The notes: generated by a model from the sequence alone, not told the origin. A stretch of 17,364 nucleotides of DNA from Clostridiales bacterium (GCA_019423635.1 JAHZBA010000006.1:87414-104777), one strand, 5' to 3'. Shown: positions 1 through 9,138, counted from the first letter of the stretch. Translations and numbers: made by a program.

Positions 1-225
1 TCCCCATCGCCCCTCCTCCAGGGAAACCGGTGCGCGGGGGCGATATCCCCATCGCCCCTCCTCCGCGGAAACCGGTGCGCGGGGGCGATATCCCCATCGC
101 CCCTCCTCCGCGGAAACCGGTGCGCGGGGGCGATATCCCCATCGCCCCTCCTCCAGGGAAACCGGTGCGCGGGGGCGATATCCCCATCGCCCCTCCTCCA
201 GGGAAACCAGTGCGTAGGGGCGGAT
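1..225. repeat. 45-bp tandem repeat, five copies (intergenic, structured)
   Basis: Five head-to-tail units of exactly 45 bp begin at 1, 46, 91, 136 and 181; the last degenerates near its end. The array may extend left of the window. Units come in two versions that differ at one spot: CTCCAGGG in units 1, 4 and 5, CTCCGCGG in units 2 and 3. Across each unit junction there is a hairpin, for example GGGGCGAT (37-44) paired with ATCGCCCC (51-58) around a 6-base loop. The period is a multiple of three, so the array reads through as a proline-rich 15-residue peptide repeat, but the frame has no ribosome site and runs into unrelated DNA, so I treat it as non-coding. The function is unknown. Confidence 0.9.
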
Positions 226-293
226 ATTATCCGCCCGTCCCAGGGGAGATCCGGATCTCATGAAAAGACGGGCGGCTGATAGCCGCCCCTACG
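213..293. repeat. 81-bp imperfect palindrome (REP/MITE-like intergenic element)
   Basis: A 27-base arm at 213-239 (beginning CGTAGGGGCGG) is matched by its near reverse complement at 267-293 (ending CCGCCCCTACG), with mismatches only in the middle of each arm. Each arm is itself a small hairpin. At the centre lies a perfect 14-bp palindrome, GAGATCCGGATCTC, at 246-259. It directly continues the tandem array on its left. GTAGGGGCG-type elements of this kind are, from memory, scattered through Oscillospiraceae genomes. Whether it is a mobile miniature element or a transcription-related structure cannot be told here. Confidence 0.75.
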
Positions 294-395
294 GGGCCTT
301 CCGGGGCCATTGTAAACCGTGCGTTCAAACGACCTACCTCCGCGGGAACCTCCCTTTCGCAGGGGGCGGGACACCCGCTCCTCAAAAAGCCCCCA

Positions 396-424
396 TTGCC
401 GGAACGGAAATTTTGGGGTATGAT
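396..424 (+). promoter_or_regulatory. Sigma-70-type promoter of the EEP gene
   Basis: TTGCCG (396-401) and TATGAT (419-424) are separated by 17 bp, close to the vegetative consensus. They lie 26 bp before the start codon at 450, leaving a short leader that contains the AAAGGA ribosome site (435-440). A small hairpin, GCGGG/CCCGC (366-378), lies just upstream. Confidence 0.7.
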
Positions 425-449
425 ATAGGAAGAGAAAGGACGTGACAAG

Positions 450-1535
450 ATGGGAAAGAAGCTTGCAAAGGGACTGGGGATCTGCGTGGCGGTGCTTTTG
501 CTGGCGGCGGCGGGGCTGGTGGCGTGGCTCAGTGTGACGGAGTTCCGCCCCGCCGCCTCGGAGGAGCTGCCCATCCGGGGCATGCCGGGAACCGCGCCGC
601 CCGCCGCCGGGGACAGCCTCACCGTTCTGACCCTGAACACGGGCTATGCCGGTCTGGGGGCCGACGCGGATTTCTTCATGGACGGCGGCAGCGGCGTTCA
701 GCCCACCCGGGCCCAGGTGGAACGGAACCTGGCCGGCCTCACGGAGCAGCTGCGCGCCCAGGAGGCCGATGTCTGGTTCCTCCAGGAGGTGGACATCGAC
801 TCCGCCCGCAGCGCCTCCCAGGACCAGAGCGCCGTCTATCAGGCGTACTTCTGCGCCGAAACGGAGGGGGCCGGCGCCTTCGCCCTGAACTACTCCTGTG
901 ACTTTGTCCCCTATCCCCTGCCGCCCATCGGGAAGGTTCACAGCGGCCTCCAGAGCCTGACCCGCTTTCCCGTGTCCGCGGCCCGGCGGATCGCCCTGCC
1001 CTGCCCCTTCCGCTGGCCCGTGTCCACCGCCAATCTCAAGCGCTGCCTGCTGGTCACGGATGTCCCTCTGGCAAACAGCGACGCCCACCTGGTGCTGGTC
1101 AACCTCCACCTGGAGGCCTACGACGACGGCGCGGGAAAGGCCGCCCAGACGGAGATGCTCCTGGAGTTCCTCACCGGGGAGTATGAGAAGGGCAACTACG
1201 TGATCGCCGGCGGGGACTTCAACCAGACCTTCTCCGGAGCCCTGGAGACCTTCCCCCTTCAGGAGGAGGCCCTGTGGCAGCCGGGGGTTCTGGAGCAGGA
1301 CCTCCTGCCCCGGGGCTGGCAGTTTGCCTGTGACCTGACCACGCCCAGCTGCCGCCTGCTGAACCGGCCCTATGACCCCGCCGCCGGAGACACCCAGTTC
1401 TATGTGATTGACGGCTTCCTCCTCTCCCCCAACGTGGGCCTGGAGTCTGTGGAGACCCTGGACGGGCAGTTCGCCTGGACGGACCACAACCCCGTCCGCC
1501 TGGAGGTCACCCTGGAGGCGGAGGCGGGTGCCTGA
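450..1535 (+). CDS. Membrane-anchored endonuclease/exonuclease/phosphatase (EEP, DNase I-fold) family protein
   Basis: A 361-residue protein. Residues about 7-27 form one hydrophobic segment after a Lys-rich start (MGKKLAK), fitting a signal anchor or signal peptide that places the catalytic domain outside the membrane. The rest carries the metal-dependent EEP motif set in order: TLNTGY with Asn63, FLQEVD with Glu113, NLHLEA near residue 220, GGDFNQ with Asp256 and Asn258, VIDGF near 318, and the terminal DHNP with Asp345-His346. All expected catalytic positions are present, so an active phosphodiesterase or phosphatase is likely. The substrate (nucleic acid, phosphoinositide-like or sphingomyelin-like) cannot be read from sequence. 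The start is set by AAAGGA nine bases upstream. The gene has its own promoter and is separated from the BREX operon by 167 bp with another promoter, so I see it as an independent neighbour, not a defence gene. Confidence 0.85.
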   Translation: MGKKLAKGLGICVAVLLLAAAGLVAWLSVTEFRPAASEELPIRGMPGTAPPAAGDSLTVLTLNTGYAGLGADADFFMDGGSGVQPTRAQVERNLAGLTEQLRAQEADVWFLQEVDIDSARSASQDQSAVYQAYFCAETEGAGAFALNYSCDFVPYPLPPIGKVHSGLQSLTRFPVSAARRIALPCPFRWPVSTANLKRCLLVTDVPLANSDAHLVLVNLHLEAYDDGAGKAAQTEMLLEFLTGEYEKGNYVIAGGDFNQTFSGALETFPLQEEALWQPGVLEQDLLPRGWQFACDLTTPSCRLLNRPYDPAAGDTQFYVIDGFLLSPNVGLESVETLDGQFAWTDHNPVRLEVTLEAEAGA

Positions 1536-1602
1536 CCCGGTTTTCCCGCCGCCGGCCGGCCGTCCCGGGATACATTTTTTTGCTGATTCCGGGGCCAGAC
1601 GA

Positions 1603-1631
1603 TTGTATCTGGACGGATTTTGATGTATAAT
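1603..1631 (+). promoter_or_regulatory. Probable promoter of the BREX operon
   Basis: A perfect TATAAT (1626-1631) stands 17 bp after a weak -35, TTGTAT (1603-1608). It is the only AT-rich promoter-like spot before brxA. The leader of about 65 bases holds a GC-rich, foldable stretch (about 1655-1680) and then AGGAGG at 1691-1696. Upstream, the GCCGGCCGGC palindrome (1551-1560) followed by a T7 run (1575-1581) may end the transcript of the preceding gene. Confidence 0.65.
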
Positions 1632-1702
1632 AAAAAATCACTGCAATCGCGGGAGGCGGCCCGGCGCCGCGCCGCCGCAGGGAACAACACAGGAGGCCGG
1701 TA

Positions 1703-2308
1703 ATGGAACAGACCCCTATATACAGCGGCAGGCTGACCTCGGAGCAGTTTCTCTTCCAGGAGATCCGGATCGCCGCCAGACTCTGCCTGGAGGGCAAATC
1801 CGCCCAGGAGGCGGCCGCCCAGATCAAACAGGAAAATCTCTTTCAATACCCCACCGAGCGGGAGATCGCCCGGCTGGCCCGGGCCTGCTACAAGCGCCTG
1901 CACGCCCTGGACAATGAGCAGCTGGTCCGGGAGCTGGCGGCGGCGCCGGTGAGCGTCGCCAAGCAGATCAATCTCTACGCCATGATGCGCTACAACCGCC
2001 TGGTGTGGGAGTTCATGACCCAGGTGATCGGCGAGAAGTATCGCAGCCAGGACTTCTCCTTCTCTAAAAAGGACCTCCACGCCTTCTTTGCCAGGCTCCA
2101 GGCCCAAAACGACGCCGTCGCCACCTGGAGCGAGGGGACGGTCAGCAAGATCAAAAGCGTCCTGGTCCGGGCTCTGGTGGAGACGGAGTACCTGGACACC
2201 ATCCGCTCCACCGTTTTGAACCCCGTGCTGCTGTGCGAGGAGCTGGAGCAGGGCATCCGGGCCAACGGCGACTATGAGGCGCTGGCGGCATTCAACCATC
2301 TGGGATAG
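1703..2308 (+). CDS. brxA: BREX protein BrxA (DUF1819 family)
   Basis: A 201-residue protein of usual BrxA length. It opens with YSGRLTSEQFLFQEIRIAAR and continues as an almost all-helical protein; the ending in a short aspartate/glutamate-rich tail is also typical. Family knowledge: BrxA (DUF1819, NusB-like fold) is a small DNA-binding component at the head of type 1 BREX operons and is not needed for methylation in the studied systems. No membrane segment or signal is present. AGGAGG lies six bases before the ATG. It is the first gene after the operon promoter, and brxB follows after 11 bp, so the two are co-transcribed. Identification rests on family recollection together with the unmistakable gene order downstream. 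Confidence 0.9.
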   Translation: MEQTPIYSGRLTSEQFLFQEIRIAARLCLEGKSAQEAAAQIKQENLFQYPTEREIARLARACYKRLHALDNEQLVRELAAAPVSVAKQINLYAMMRYNRLVWEFMTQVIGEKYRSQDFSFSKKDLHAFFARLQAQNDAVATWSEGTVSKIKSVLVRALVETEYLDTIRSTVLNPVLLCEELEQGIRANGDYEALAAFNHLG

Positions 2309-2319
2309 GGAGGACGGCC

Positions 2320-2880
2320 ATGGCAGCAATCACCCAGGACCTGGACAGGATCAAGGGGCAGCTCTCGGACCCCGGCTTTCTTGCCAACAAGGGACTCAGC
2401 AACGAGGTGGGCATCCACGTGTTCTGCTACGAGCCAAAGGACGAGCTCATCGTGCAGGACTCCATCCGCCGCCTGAAGGGGGAGACCAATGTCCCCTACC
2501 GCATCATCGAGCGGGATCTCTACGAGATCTTCCTCGCCCTGCTGGAGGACAAGCGGGTGCTGGGCGCCGCCGCCGCTCTGGAGGAGAAAAAGGGCCGGAA
2601 GTACCTCCTGGAGCAGCTCCAGAAGATCGCCACCCCGGAGGCTTTGCTTGCCAGGATGGACTACTCCCCCCACGTCCGGGGACAGGACGTCCTCTTCCTG
2701 ACGGGCATCGGGAAGATCCACCCCTTCGTGCGCTCCCACAAGATGCTGGACAGTATGCAGCACCTCTTTGAGGACATCCCCATCGTGGTCTTCTACCCGG
2801 GGACCTTCAACGGGCGCACCCTCAGCCTCTTCGGCGAATTTTTAGACGGACACTACTACCGGGCATTCAACCTGCTCTGA
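2320..2880 (+). CDS. brxB: BREX protein BrxB (DUF1788 family)
   Basis: A 186-residue soluble protein. The C-terminal third carries the family's signature: GIGKIHPFVRSHKMLDSMQ followed by IPIVVFYPGTFNGRTLSLF and the end motif YYRAFNLL, which I recognise from DUF1788/BrxB. The N-terminal half includes VFCYEPKDE, a beta strand followed by an acidic stretch. Family knowledge: BrxB is essential in studied type 1 systems and belongs to the core assembly with BrxC, PglX and PglZ; its biochemical activity is unknown. GGGAGG (2308-2313) lies six bases upstream of the ATG and overlaps the brxA stop region, indicating coupled translation. Confidence 0.92.
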   Translation: MAAITQDLDRIKGQLSDPGFLANKGLSNEVGIHVFCYEPKDELIVQDSIRRLKGETNVPYRIIERDLYEIFLALLEDKRVLGAAAALEEKKGRKYLLEQLQKIATPEALLARMDYSPHVRGQDVLFLTGIGKIHPFVRSHKMLDSMQHLFEDIPIVVFYPGTFNGRTLSLFGEFLDGHYYRAFNLL

Positions 2881-2893
2881 CGGAGGTGACACC

Positions 2894-5800
2894 ATGAAGC
2901 TGCAAACCATGTTCCAAAAGGACATCAACCGCGATATCAACGGCGTAATCAAGGTCACCCAGAGCGACGAGAGCAGCCTCCGGCAGGAGCTGGGCGAGTA
3001 CATCGTCACCAAGGAGCTGCGCCGCCACTTCCGCACCTTCTTTGAAAACTACGCCAGGGCCATCGACCGCCCCACCGACAAGATCGGCGTCTGGATCTCG
3101 GGCTTCTTTGGAAGCGGCAAGTCCCACTTCCTCAAGATGCTCTCCTACCTGCTCTCCGGCCGGGAGGTCTCCGGCCGGCGGGCCCTGGACTATCTTCTGG
3201 AGAAGCTGGACGACCCGGCGGTGTGCGCCCTGGCGGAGCGGTGCTGCTCCCTCCCTACGGAGTCCATCCTCTTCAACATCGACATCGAGGGCCCTGTCAA
3301 CAAGGACAAGACCGCCGTGCTGCGCACCTTCGCCAAGGTGTTCTACACCCACTGCGGCTACTACGGCGACGATCTGAAAATCGCCCGGCTGGAGCGCTTC
3401 ATCGCCCGCCAGGGCAAGACGGAGGCCTTCCGCGCCGCCTTTGAGGCGGTCCATGGCGCGCCCTGGGTCCAGAGCCGGGACGCCTTTGCCTTCTTTGAAG
3501 ACGACGTGGTCAGCGTTCTCCAGTCGGTTCTCGGCATGAGCGAGCAGGCGGCGCGGAACTGGTTCAACGGGGAGGAGACCAACGAGCTGAGCATCGCCCA
3601 GCTGGTGGCGGATATCGAGGAGTACATCAGCGGCAGGGGCGAGGACTTCCGGCTTTTGTTCATGGTGGACGAGGTGGGCCAGTACATCGGCGACGACGGG
3701 GATCTGATGGTGAACCTGCAGTCCCTCACCGAGGAGATCGGCAACCGCTGCCGGGGCAGGGTCTGGGTCATGGTGACCAGCCAGGAGGTTCTGGACTCCA
3801 TCACCAGCCAGGAGAGCAACGACTTCTCCAAGATCCAGGAGCGCTTTGACACCCGCCTCAGCCTCACCTCCTCCTCGGTAGACGAGGTGATCCGCAAGCG
3901 GGTGCTGGCCAAGACGGAGGAGGCCTCGGCGCTGCTCCGGGAGGTCTACGGCCGGGAGCACGCCGTTTTGAAGAACCTCTTCACCTTCAGCGGCTCCGTG
4001 CTGGACATCAAGGGCTTCACCACCGGCGAGGAGTTCGCCGCCGCCTTCCCCTTCGTGCCCTATCAGTTTCTGATGATCCAAAAGGTGCTGGCGGAGATCC
4101 GCAAGCACGGCAACGCCGGCAAGAGCTTCTCCGGCGCGGAGCGCTCCATGCTCTCCGGCTTCCAGGAGGCGGCCCAGCAGGTGCAGGAGCGGGACGAGTA
4201 CGCCCTGGTCCCCTTCCACCTCTTCTACGACACGGTGCACAAGGCCCTGGAGAGCGCCATCCGCCGGGTGATCGACCGCTGCCAGAACGCCGCGGACAAC
4301 CGCGACGGCCTGGAGCAGCAGGATGTCAAGGTGCTGAAGCTCCTCTACCTGCTGCGCTATATCAGCGAGGACATCCGGGCCAGCATCGACAACATCGCCG
4401 TCCTGATGATCGACGACATCCGCACGGAGAAGATCTCCCTGCGCGCCTCCGTGGCCGCCTCCCTGGAGCGGCTGGAGAGCCAGAACTACATCTCCCGCAG
4501 CGGCGACACCTACGCCTTCCTCACGGACGAGGAGCAGGAGATCGCCATGGACATCCGCAACACCGCGGTGGACGGCTCCAAGCTCACCGCCGCCATCGCC
4601 CAGATCGTGTTCGGGGAGATCTACCCCTCCAAGAAATACCAGTACGGCATCTACCCCATCCCCTATGACCAGTACATCGACGAGATGCTCAACGGCGCCG
4701 CCTGCGGCGGGATGCGGCTGCGGATCATCACCGTGGCCGGCGACTACTGCGGCGTGCCGGAGCAGCGCCTGATCCGGGACTCCCAGGTGAACAACGAGGC
4801 CATGGTGGTGCTCTCCCAGGAGACGCCCTACTTTGAAGAGCTGGAGCAGGCGGCGAAAATCCGCCAGTACGTCAAGCAGAAAAACGTCTCCCAGCTCCCC
4901 GAGAGCATCCAGACCATCATCCGGATGCGCCAGCAGCAGGCCCGGACCCTGGAGGAGCGGGCCAGAACGCTTTTGGAGCGGGCCATCGCCGGCGCCAGAA
5001 TCATCGTTCACGGCGAGGTGATGGAGCTCCGGGCGGGCAGCGCCAGAGACAAGCTGGACGCCGTGCTCCACGCCCTGGTGGAGAGCGTCTACTTCAAGCT
5101 GGGCATGGTCCGCCGCTTCTCCGAGAGCGACGCCGACCTCCTGGCCCTCTTAAACAGCACCGACCAGGAGGCCCGGGAGTGGGAAAGCGACAACGAGGAG
5201 GCCCTCACCGAGATCAGCCAGTGGCTGGAGGTCCAGAGCGAGCGGATGCTCAGCACCTCCATGGGCGACGTTCAGCGCCGCTACGGGGCCATCCCCTACG
5301 GCTGGCGGGAGATCGACATCGCCGCCCTGATGGCCCGGCTGATCGCCCGGCGGAAGATCTCCGTCAAGTACGGTGGGACCCTGGTGGGGCGGGAGGAGCG
5401 CCGCCTCAAGGACTATCTCCGCAAGCGCTCCGAGGTGGACCGGGCGGTGGTGGTCCGCAGGATCGCCCCCTCCGAGGAGCTCATGCGCAAAAGCACCGCC
5501 TTTTTGCGGGACTACCTGGCGGCCATGGACATCCCCTCCGACGAGGACGGCCTGGTCCGCTTCGTGCTGGAGACCTTCGAGACCCGGCGGGACCACTACC
5601 AGCAGCTCCTGGACGAGGCCTACGCCCGCTACCCCTACCCGGAGCGGGAGCTGGTGGCCGGGGCCCGGGACCTGATGGAGGACCTTTTGAGCCAGCGGCG
5701 GGACCCGGTGGCCCTGCTCACCCGCATGGTGCAGCAGCAGGACGCGCTGCTGGACTCCGCCGAGGACCTGGAGGCCGTGGAGCTGTTTTTCAAATCCCAG

Positions 5801-6424
5801 CGCACGGTCTTTGACGAGGCCGTCCGCCTGATGGAGCGCACGGAGCGGGAGCAGGACTACTTCTCCGCGGACCCCGAGAGCCGGGAGCTGTTCCGGACCG
5901 TCTCCTCCATCCTCCGCCTCCCCCGGCCCTACGGCCGCATCGGGGAGCTGCCGGCGCTGCTGGAAAAGATCCGCGAGGCCTACGCCGCCCGGCTGGAGCT
6001 GAAGCGGGAGGAGGTGGAGGAGACCCTCCGCCAGTGCCTGCAGGACGTGCACCAGCTGGCCGCCGAGGCCCGGGACGCCGCCGCGCTGCTGCACCAGGCC
6101 GACGACTACTTCGCCCTGAAGCGGGAGGCCGCGGCCCAGGCCCCCTCCCTCACGGAGCTGGACGCCATGATTACCCAGCTCCTCAACTACAAGGACACCG
6201 TCTGCCGCCGCATGGAGATCCTGGCCGCCGGCGATGCCGCCCCGGACGGCGACGGAGGGGCCGGCGGCGGAGCCCATGCCCCCAGAATCACCTCCGTCCG
6301 CCGCTACGATCTGTGCTCCGTGAAGCGCTTGCAGTCCAGGGCGGACATCGACAGCTATGTAGAGGGCATCCGGGAGAAGCTGTATCACACCCTGGAGACC
6401 TGCGACGGCGTGCAGATCAACTGA
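2894..6424 (+). CDS. brxC: BREX P-loop ATPase BrxC
   Basis: A 1176-residue protein, the expected BrxC length. The opening MFQKDINRDINGVIKV is typical of the family. Walker A is GFFGSGKS at about residues 70-77, and Walker B is LLFMVDEVGQ with Asp259-Glu260. The Val-Trp-Val-Met-Val-Thr-Ser-Gln strand near residue 296 fits a sensor-like position of an ORC/AAA-type ATPase. The middle (about 400-700) is helical with winged-helix-like segments; the last third is Glu/Arg-rich and predicted coiled coil, with a short Gly/Asp-rich linker near residue 1116. Family knowledge: BrxC is the essential ATPase of BREX and shares the Pgl/DndD-like defence role of coupling ATP use to phage exclusion. GGAGGT (2882-2887) sets the start. 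A 101-bp gap follows before pglX. Confidence 0.95.
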   Translation: MKLQTMFQKDINRDINGVIKVTQSDESSLRQELGEYIVTKELRRHFRTFFENYARAIDRPTDKIGVWISGFFGSGKSHFLKMLSYLLSGREVSGRRALDYLLEKLDDPAVCALAERCCSLPTESILFNIDIEGPVNKDKTAVLRTFAKVFYTHCGYYGDDLKIARLERFIARQGKTEAFRAAFEAVHGAPWVQSRDAFAFFEDDVVSVLQSVLGMSEQAARNWFNGEETNELSIAQLVADIEEYISGRGEDFRLLFMVDEVGQYIGDDGDLMVNLQSLTEEIGNRCRGRVWVMVTSQEVLDSITSQESNDFSKIQERFDTRLSLTSSSVDEVIRKRVLAKTEEASALLREVYGREHAVLKNLFTFSGSVLDIKGFTTGEEFAAAFPFVPYQFLMIQKVLAEIRKHGNAGKSFSGAERSMLSGFQEAAQQVQERDEYALVPFHLFYDTVHKALESAIRRVIDRCQNAADNRDGLEQQDVKVLKLLYLLRYISEDIRASIDNIAVLMIDDIRTEKISLRASVAASLERLESQNYISRSGDTYAFLTDEEQEIAMDIRNTAVDGSKLTAAIAQIVFGEIYPSKKYQYGIYPIPYDQYIDEMLNGAACGGMRLRIITVAGDYCGVPEQRLIRDSQVNNEAMVVLSQETPYFEELEQAAKIRQYVKQKNVSQLPESIQTIIRMRQQQARTLEERARTLLERAIAGARIIVHGEVMELRAGSARDKLDAVLHALVESVYFKLGMVRRFSESDADLLALLNSTDQEAREWESDNEEALTEISQWLEVQSERMLSTSMGDVQRRYGAIPYGWREIDIAALMARLIARRKISVKYGGTLVGREERRLKDYLRKRSEVDRAVVVRRIAPSEELMRKSTAFLRDYLAAMDIPSDEDGLVRFVLETFETRRDHYQQLLDEAYARYPYPERELVAGARDLMEDLLSQRRDPVALLTRMVQQQDALLDSAEDLEAVELFFKSQRTVFDEAVRLMERTEREQDYFSADPESRELFRTVSSILRLPRPYGRIGELPALLEKIREAYAARLELKREEVEETLRQCLQDVHQLAAEARDAAALLHQADDYFALKREAAAQAPSLTELDAMITQLLNYKDTVCRRMEILAAGDAAPDGDGGAGGGAHAPRITSVRRYDLCSVKRLQSRADIDSYVEGIREKLYHTLETCDGVQIN

Positions 6425-6525
6425 GCAGCCCTCCCCGCACCCTTCCACCCCGCCGGCATCCGCCGGCCAGACATACAGATTTCAACTCCGGCGCGGCCAT
6501 CCGGCAGGAATGAGGAGCAACGGGA
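6425..6525. other. brxC-pglX spacer with a small hairpin
   Basis: This is the longest gap inside the operon (101 bp). It holds a hairpin, GCCGGC (6452-6457) paired with GCCGGC (6462-6467) around ATCC, with no T run after it, so it is not an obvious terminator. GAGGA at 6512-6516 serves the following gene. It may tune the amount of PglX relative to BrxC, but this is a guess. Confidence 0.4.
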
Positions 6526-9138
6526 ATGAACAAGACGGCAATTCAAAAATTTGCGATGTGGGCCCGGACGGAGCTGATCGCGCAGGTCTCCCAGCGGGCC
6601 TATCAGTACGGCGTCACGGCGGAGGGCTGCGGCGAGGCCGACGCGGAGACTGTGGGCGGGCGGGTTCTGACCCGGGACGAGCGGGCCCAGCGCCGGGAGC
6701 TGGTCCGGGAGGTCGCGCAAAAGGGCTACTCTCAGGTCCTGGAGGAGGTGGCCTACACCTGGTTCAACCGCTTCATCGCCCTGCGGTTCATGGAGGTCAA
6801 CGGATATCTCCCCACCCACATCCGGGTCTTCTCCGACAGCGCCGGGGCCTTCAAGCCGGAGATCCTGCGGAGCACCCTGCACCTGGACCTGCCGGGGCTG
6901 GACCGGGAGAAGGCGGCGGACTACATCCAGGAAAGCCGCACGGAGGATCTCTACCGCTATCTGCTGCTGACCCAGTGCAACGCCCTCAGCGAGGCCATGC
7001 CCCAGATGTTTGAGACCATGGGGAGCTTCACCGAGCTGCTGCTGCCCAACAACATTCTGCGCCCGGACGGCATTCTGGGCCGCATGGTCCTGGACATCCC
7101 GGAGGAGGACTGGCGGGATCAGGTGCAGATCATCGGGTGGCTGTATCAGTACTACAACGCCGGCCTCAAGGACGAAACCTTCGCCCTTTTGAAGCGGAAT
7201 GTGAAGATCACCCGGGAGCGCCTTCCCTCCGCCACGCAGCTGTTCACGCCGGACTGGATCGTGCGCTACCTGGTGGAGAACTCCCTGGGGCGGCTGTGGC
7301 TGGAGGGCCACCCCGACGAGGAGCTGCGCTCCGCCTGGCGCTACTACCTGGACGAGGCGGAGCAGACCGCCCCGGTCCGGGCCCGGCTGGAGCAGCTCCG
7401 GGCGGAGCGCCGCGCCCTGCGGCCCCAGGAGCTCAAGGTCATCGACCCCTGCGTGGGCAGCGGGCACATGCTGGTGTACGCCTTCGACGTGCTGATGCAG
7501 ATCTACCGCTCCACCGGCGTCAGCGACCGGGACGCCGCCCGGAGCATCCTGGAGAACAACCTCTACGGCCTGGACATCGACCCCCGGGCGGCGCAGCTGG
7601 CGGGCTTTGCCGTGATGATGAAGGCCCGGCAGTACGACCGGCGGATTCTCACCCGGGGGATTCAGCCCCAGGTCCGCGCCATTGTGGACAGCGGGTGGAC
7701 CGGCGGCGCCTACTATAAGGACATGGGGAATTTCCTGCTGTCCCGGGAGCACCAGGAGACGCTGAACTACCTTCTGGAGACGTTCCAAAACGCCAGGGAG
7801 TTCGGCTCCCTTTTGAAGCTGGAGCCCCGGGACTACCGGGGGCTGCTGGAGGCCTGGACCCTCTCGGCGTCCCAGACGGCGGAGGATGTCAACATGGTCC
7901 TCTGGTACAGCGCCGTGGAGCAGGTGGTCCCCGCCCTGATCCGGCAGGCGATCCTTTTGTCCCAGCCGTACCACGTGGTGTGCACCAACCCGCCCTACAT
8001 GGCCCTCAGCAACGCCGATGAGACGCTGCAAGCATACCTGCGCAAGCACTTCCCCGACAGCCGCAGCGACCTCTTCGCCTGCTTCATCGAGCGCTGCGGG
8101 CAGCTGACCGGCGAGCACGGCTTCCAGGCCATGATTACCCAGCACGCCTGGATGTTCCTCAGCAGCTTTGAAAAGCTGCGGGGAAAGCTCCAGGCGGTGG
8201 ACACCGTCAGCATGATCCACCTGGGCCCCCGGGCCTTTGAGGAGATCGGCGGCGAGGTGGTGCAGACCACCGGCTTCGTCCTGCGCAAGAGCCGCGTCCA
8301 GGGCTACCGGGGCACCTACTGCCGCCTTCTGGAGCCGGCGACGCAGCAGGGCAAGGAGGCCCTGTTCCTCTCCGGGGAGAACCGCTACCGCGTCCGGCAG
8401 GAGGAGTTCGCCCGCATCCCCGGCGCCCCGGTGGCCTACTGGGTCCCGGAGGCCTATCTGCAGGTATTTGGCCGGCAGCGCATGTCCGATTTCGGCGAGT
8501 CCTGCATCGGCATGAGAACCGGCGACAACGAGCGCTTCCTCCGGCTGTGGCACGAGGTGGACAGTGTGTCTTTCGGCCGGGGATACCCGGACGCCGGCGC
8601 GGCCCTTCGCAGCGGGAAGAAGTGGTTCCCCTACTGCAAGGGCGGGGCCTTCCGCAAGTGGTACGGCAACCACGAGTACGTGGTGAACTGGGAGGACGAC
8701 GGCCGGGAGATCAAGGAGAACACCCGGCGGGTCTATCCCCGGCTGGGGGAGAACCTGGGCTGGAAGATCAGCAACGAGTCCTTTTACTTCCGGCGGGGCC
8801 TGACCTGGTCCGGCGTGGGGGCCCGGCTGTTCGGCGTCCGGTGCTACCCCGCCGGCATGATCTTTGACTCCGGGGCCAACAGCTTCTTCGTCCACGACGA
8901 GGAGAACTACTTCTACTTCGCGGGGCTTTTGAACTGCACCCTCATGGACGAGCTCATCAAAATCATCAATCCCACCATCAACACCGGCTGCGGGGTCATC
9001 GCCCAGCTGCCCGCCAGGCTGGAGCCCCAGAAGAAGGCGGAGGTGGAGCGCCGCGCGCAGGCCTGCCTCGCCCTCTCCCGCGCCGACTGGGACGCCTATG
9101 AGACCTCCTGGGACTTCAAGCGCCACCCGCTTCTATGA
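6526..9138 (+). CDS. pglX: PglX N-terminal part: BREX adenine-specific DNA methyltransferase and target-recognition domains (split gene)
   Basis: 870 residues, against about 1,200 for usual type 1 PglX. It has the family's helical N-terminal domain (opening AIQKFAMWARTEL, then WFNRFIALRFMEVNGYLP), SAM-binding motif I VIDPCVGSGHM at about residues 305-315, and the catalytic N6-adenine motif NPPY at 488-491. It ends in the target-recognition region, with FRKWYGNHEYVVNWEDDG, FYFRRGLTWS and ILKI-like LIKIINPTINTGCG. It stops just after ETSWDFKRHPLL, the point where full-length PglX continues through a linker into its C-terminal domain. That domain is encoded separately at 9695-10636. Family knowledge: PglX methylates one adenine in a host-marking site and also contributes to phage sensing. 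Here methylation probably needs both parts. The stop overlaps a possible upstream ATG of the next gene (ATGA, 9135-9138). Confidence 0.93.
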   Translation: MNKTAIQKFAMWARTELIAQVSQRAYQYGVTAEGCGEADAETVGGRVLTRDERAQRRELVREVAQKGYSQVLEEVAYTWFNRFIALRFMEVNGYLPTHIRVFSDSAGAFKPEILRSTLHLDLPGLDREKAADYIQESRTEDLYRYLLLTQCNALSEAMPQMFETMGSFTELLLPNNILRPDGILGRMVLDIPEEDWRDQVQIIGWLYQYYNAGLKDETFALLKRNVKITRERLPSATQLFTPDWIVRYLVENSLGRLWLEGHPDEELRSAWRYYLDEAEQTAPVRARLEQLRAERRALRPQELKVIDPCVGSGHMLVYAFDVLMQIYRSTGVSDRDAARSILENNLYGLDIDPRAAQLAGFAVMMKARQYDRRILTRGIQPQVRAIVDSGWTGGAYYKDMGNFLLSREHQETLNYLLETFQNAREFGSLLKLEPRDYRGLLEAWTLSASQTAEDVNMVLWYSAVEQVVPALIRQAILLSQPYHVVCTNPPYMALSNADETLQAYLRKHFPDSRSDLFACFIERCGQLTGEHGFQAMITQHAWMFLSSFEKLRGKLQAVDTVSMIHLGPRAFEEIGGEVVQTTGFVLRKSRVQGYRGTYCRLLEPATQQGKEALFLSGENRYRVRQEEFARIPGAPVAYWVPEAYLQVFGRQRMSDFGESCIGMRTGDNERFLRLWHEVDSVSFGRGYPDAGAALRSGKKWFPYCKGGAFRKWYGNHEYVVNWEDDGREIKENTRRVYPRLGENLGWKISNESFYFRRGLTWSGVGARLFGVRCYPAGMIFDSGANSFFVHDEENYFYFAGLLNCTLMDELIKIINPTINTGCGVIAQLPARLEPQKKAEVERRAQACLALSRADWDAYETSWDFKRHPLL

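Noticed and set aside
1..225. CRISPR array
   Set aside because: Units are directly adjacent with no unique spacers and no cas genes.
30..263. Proline-rich repeat peptide frame across the tandem array
   Set aside because: It exists only because the 45-bp period is divisible by three; there is no ribosome site, and the frame continues into the unrelated palindrome.
260..445. 61-codon frame before the EEP gene
   Set aside because: It lacks a ribosome site, contains the promoter of the next gene and reads through palindromic DNA.
450..1535. EEP-fold protein as a BREX effector nuclease
   Set aside because: It has its own promoter, a membrane/export signal and a possible terminator before the BREX promoter. 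I know of no BREX type that includes it.
2867..5071. Long minus-strand frame opposite brxC (734 codons), and similar ones opposite pglX (6385-9126) and pglX-C/pglZ (9641-12796)
   Set aside because: Long antisense frames are expected in GC-rich coding DNA. Their translations are low-complexity Val/Leu/Gly/His-rich, and the plus-strand genes are certain.
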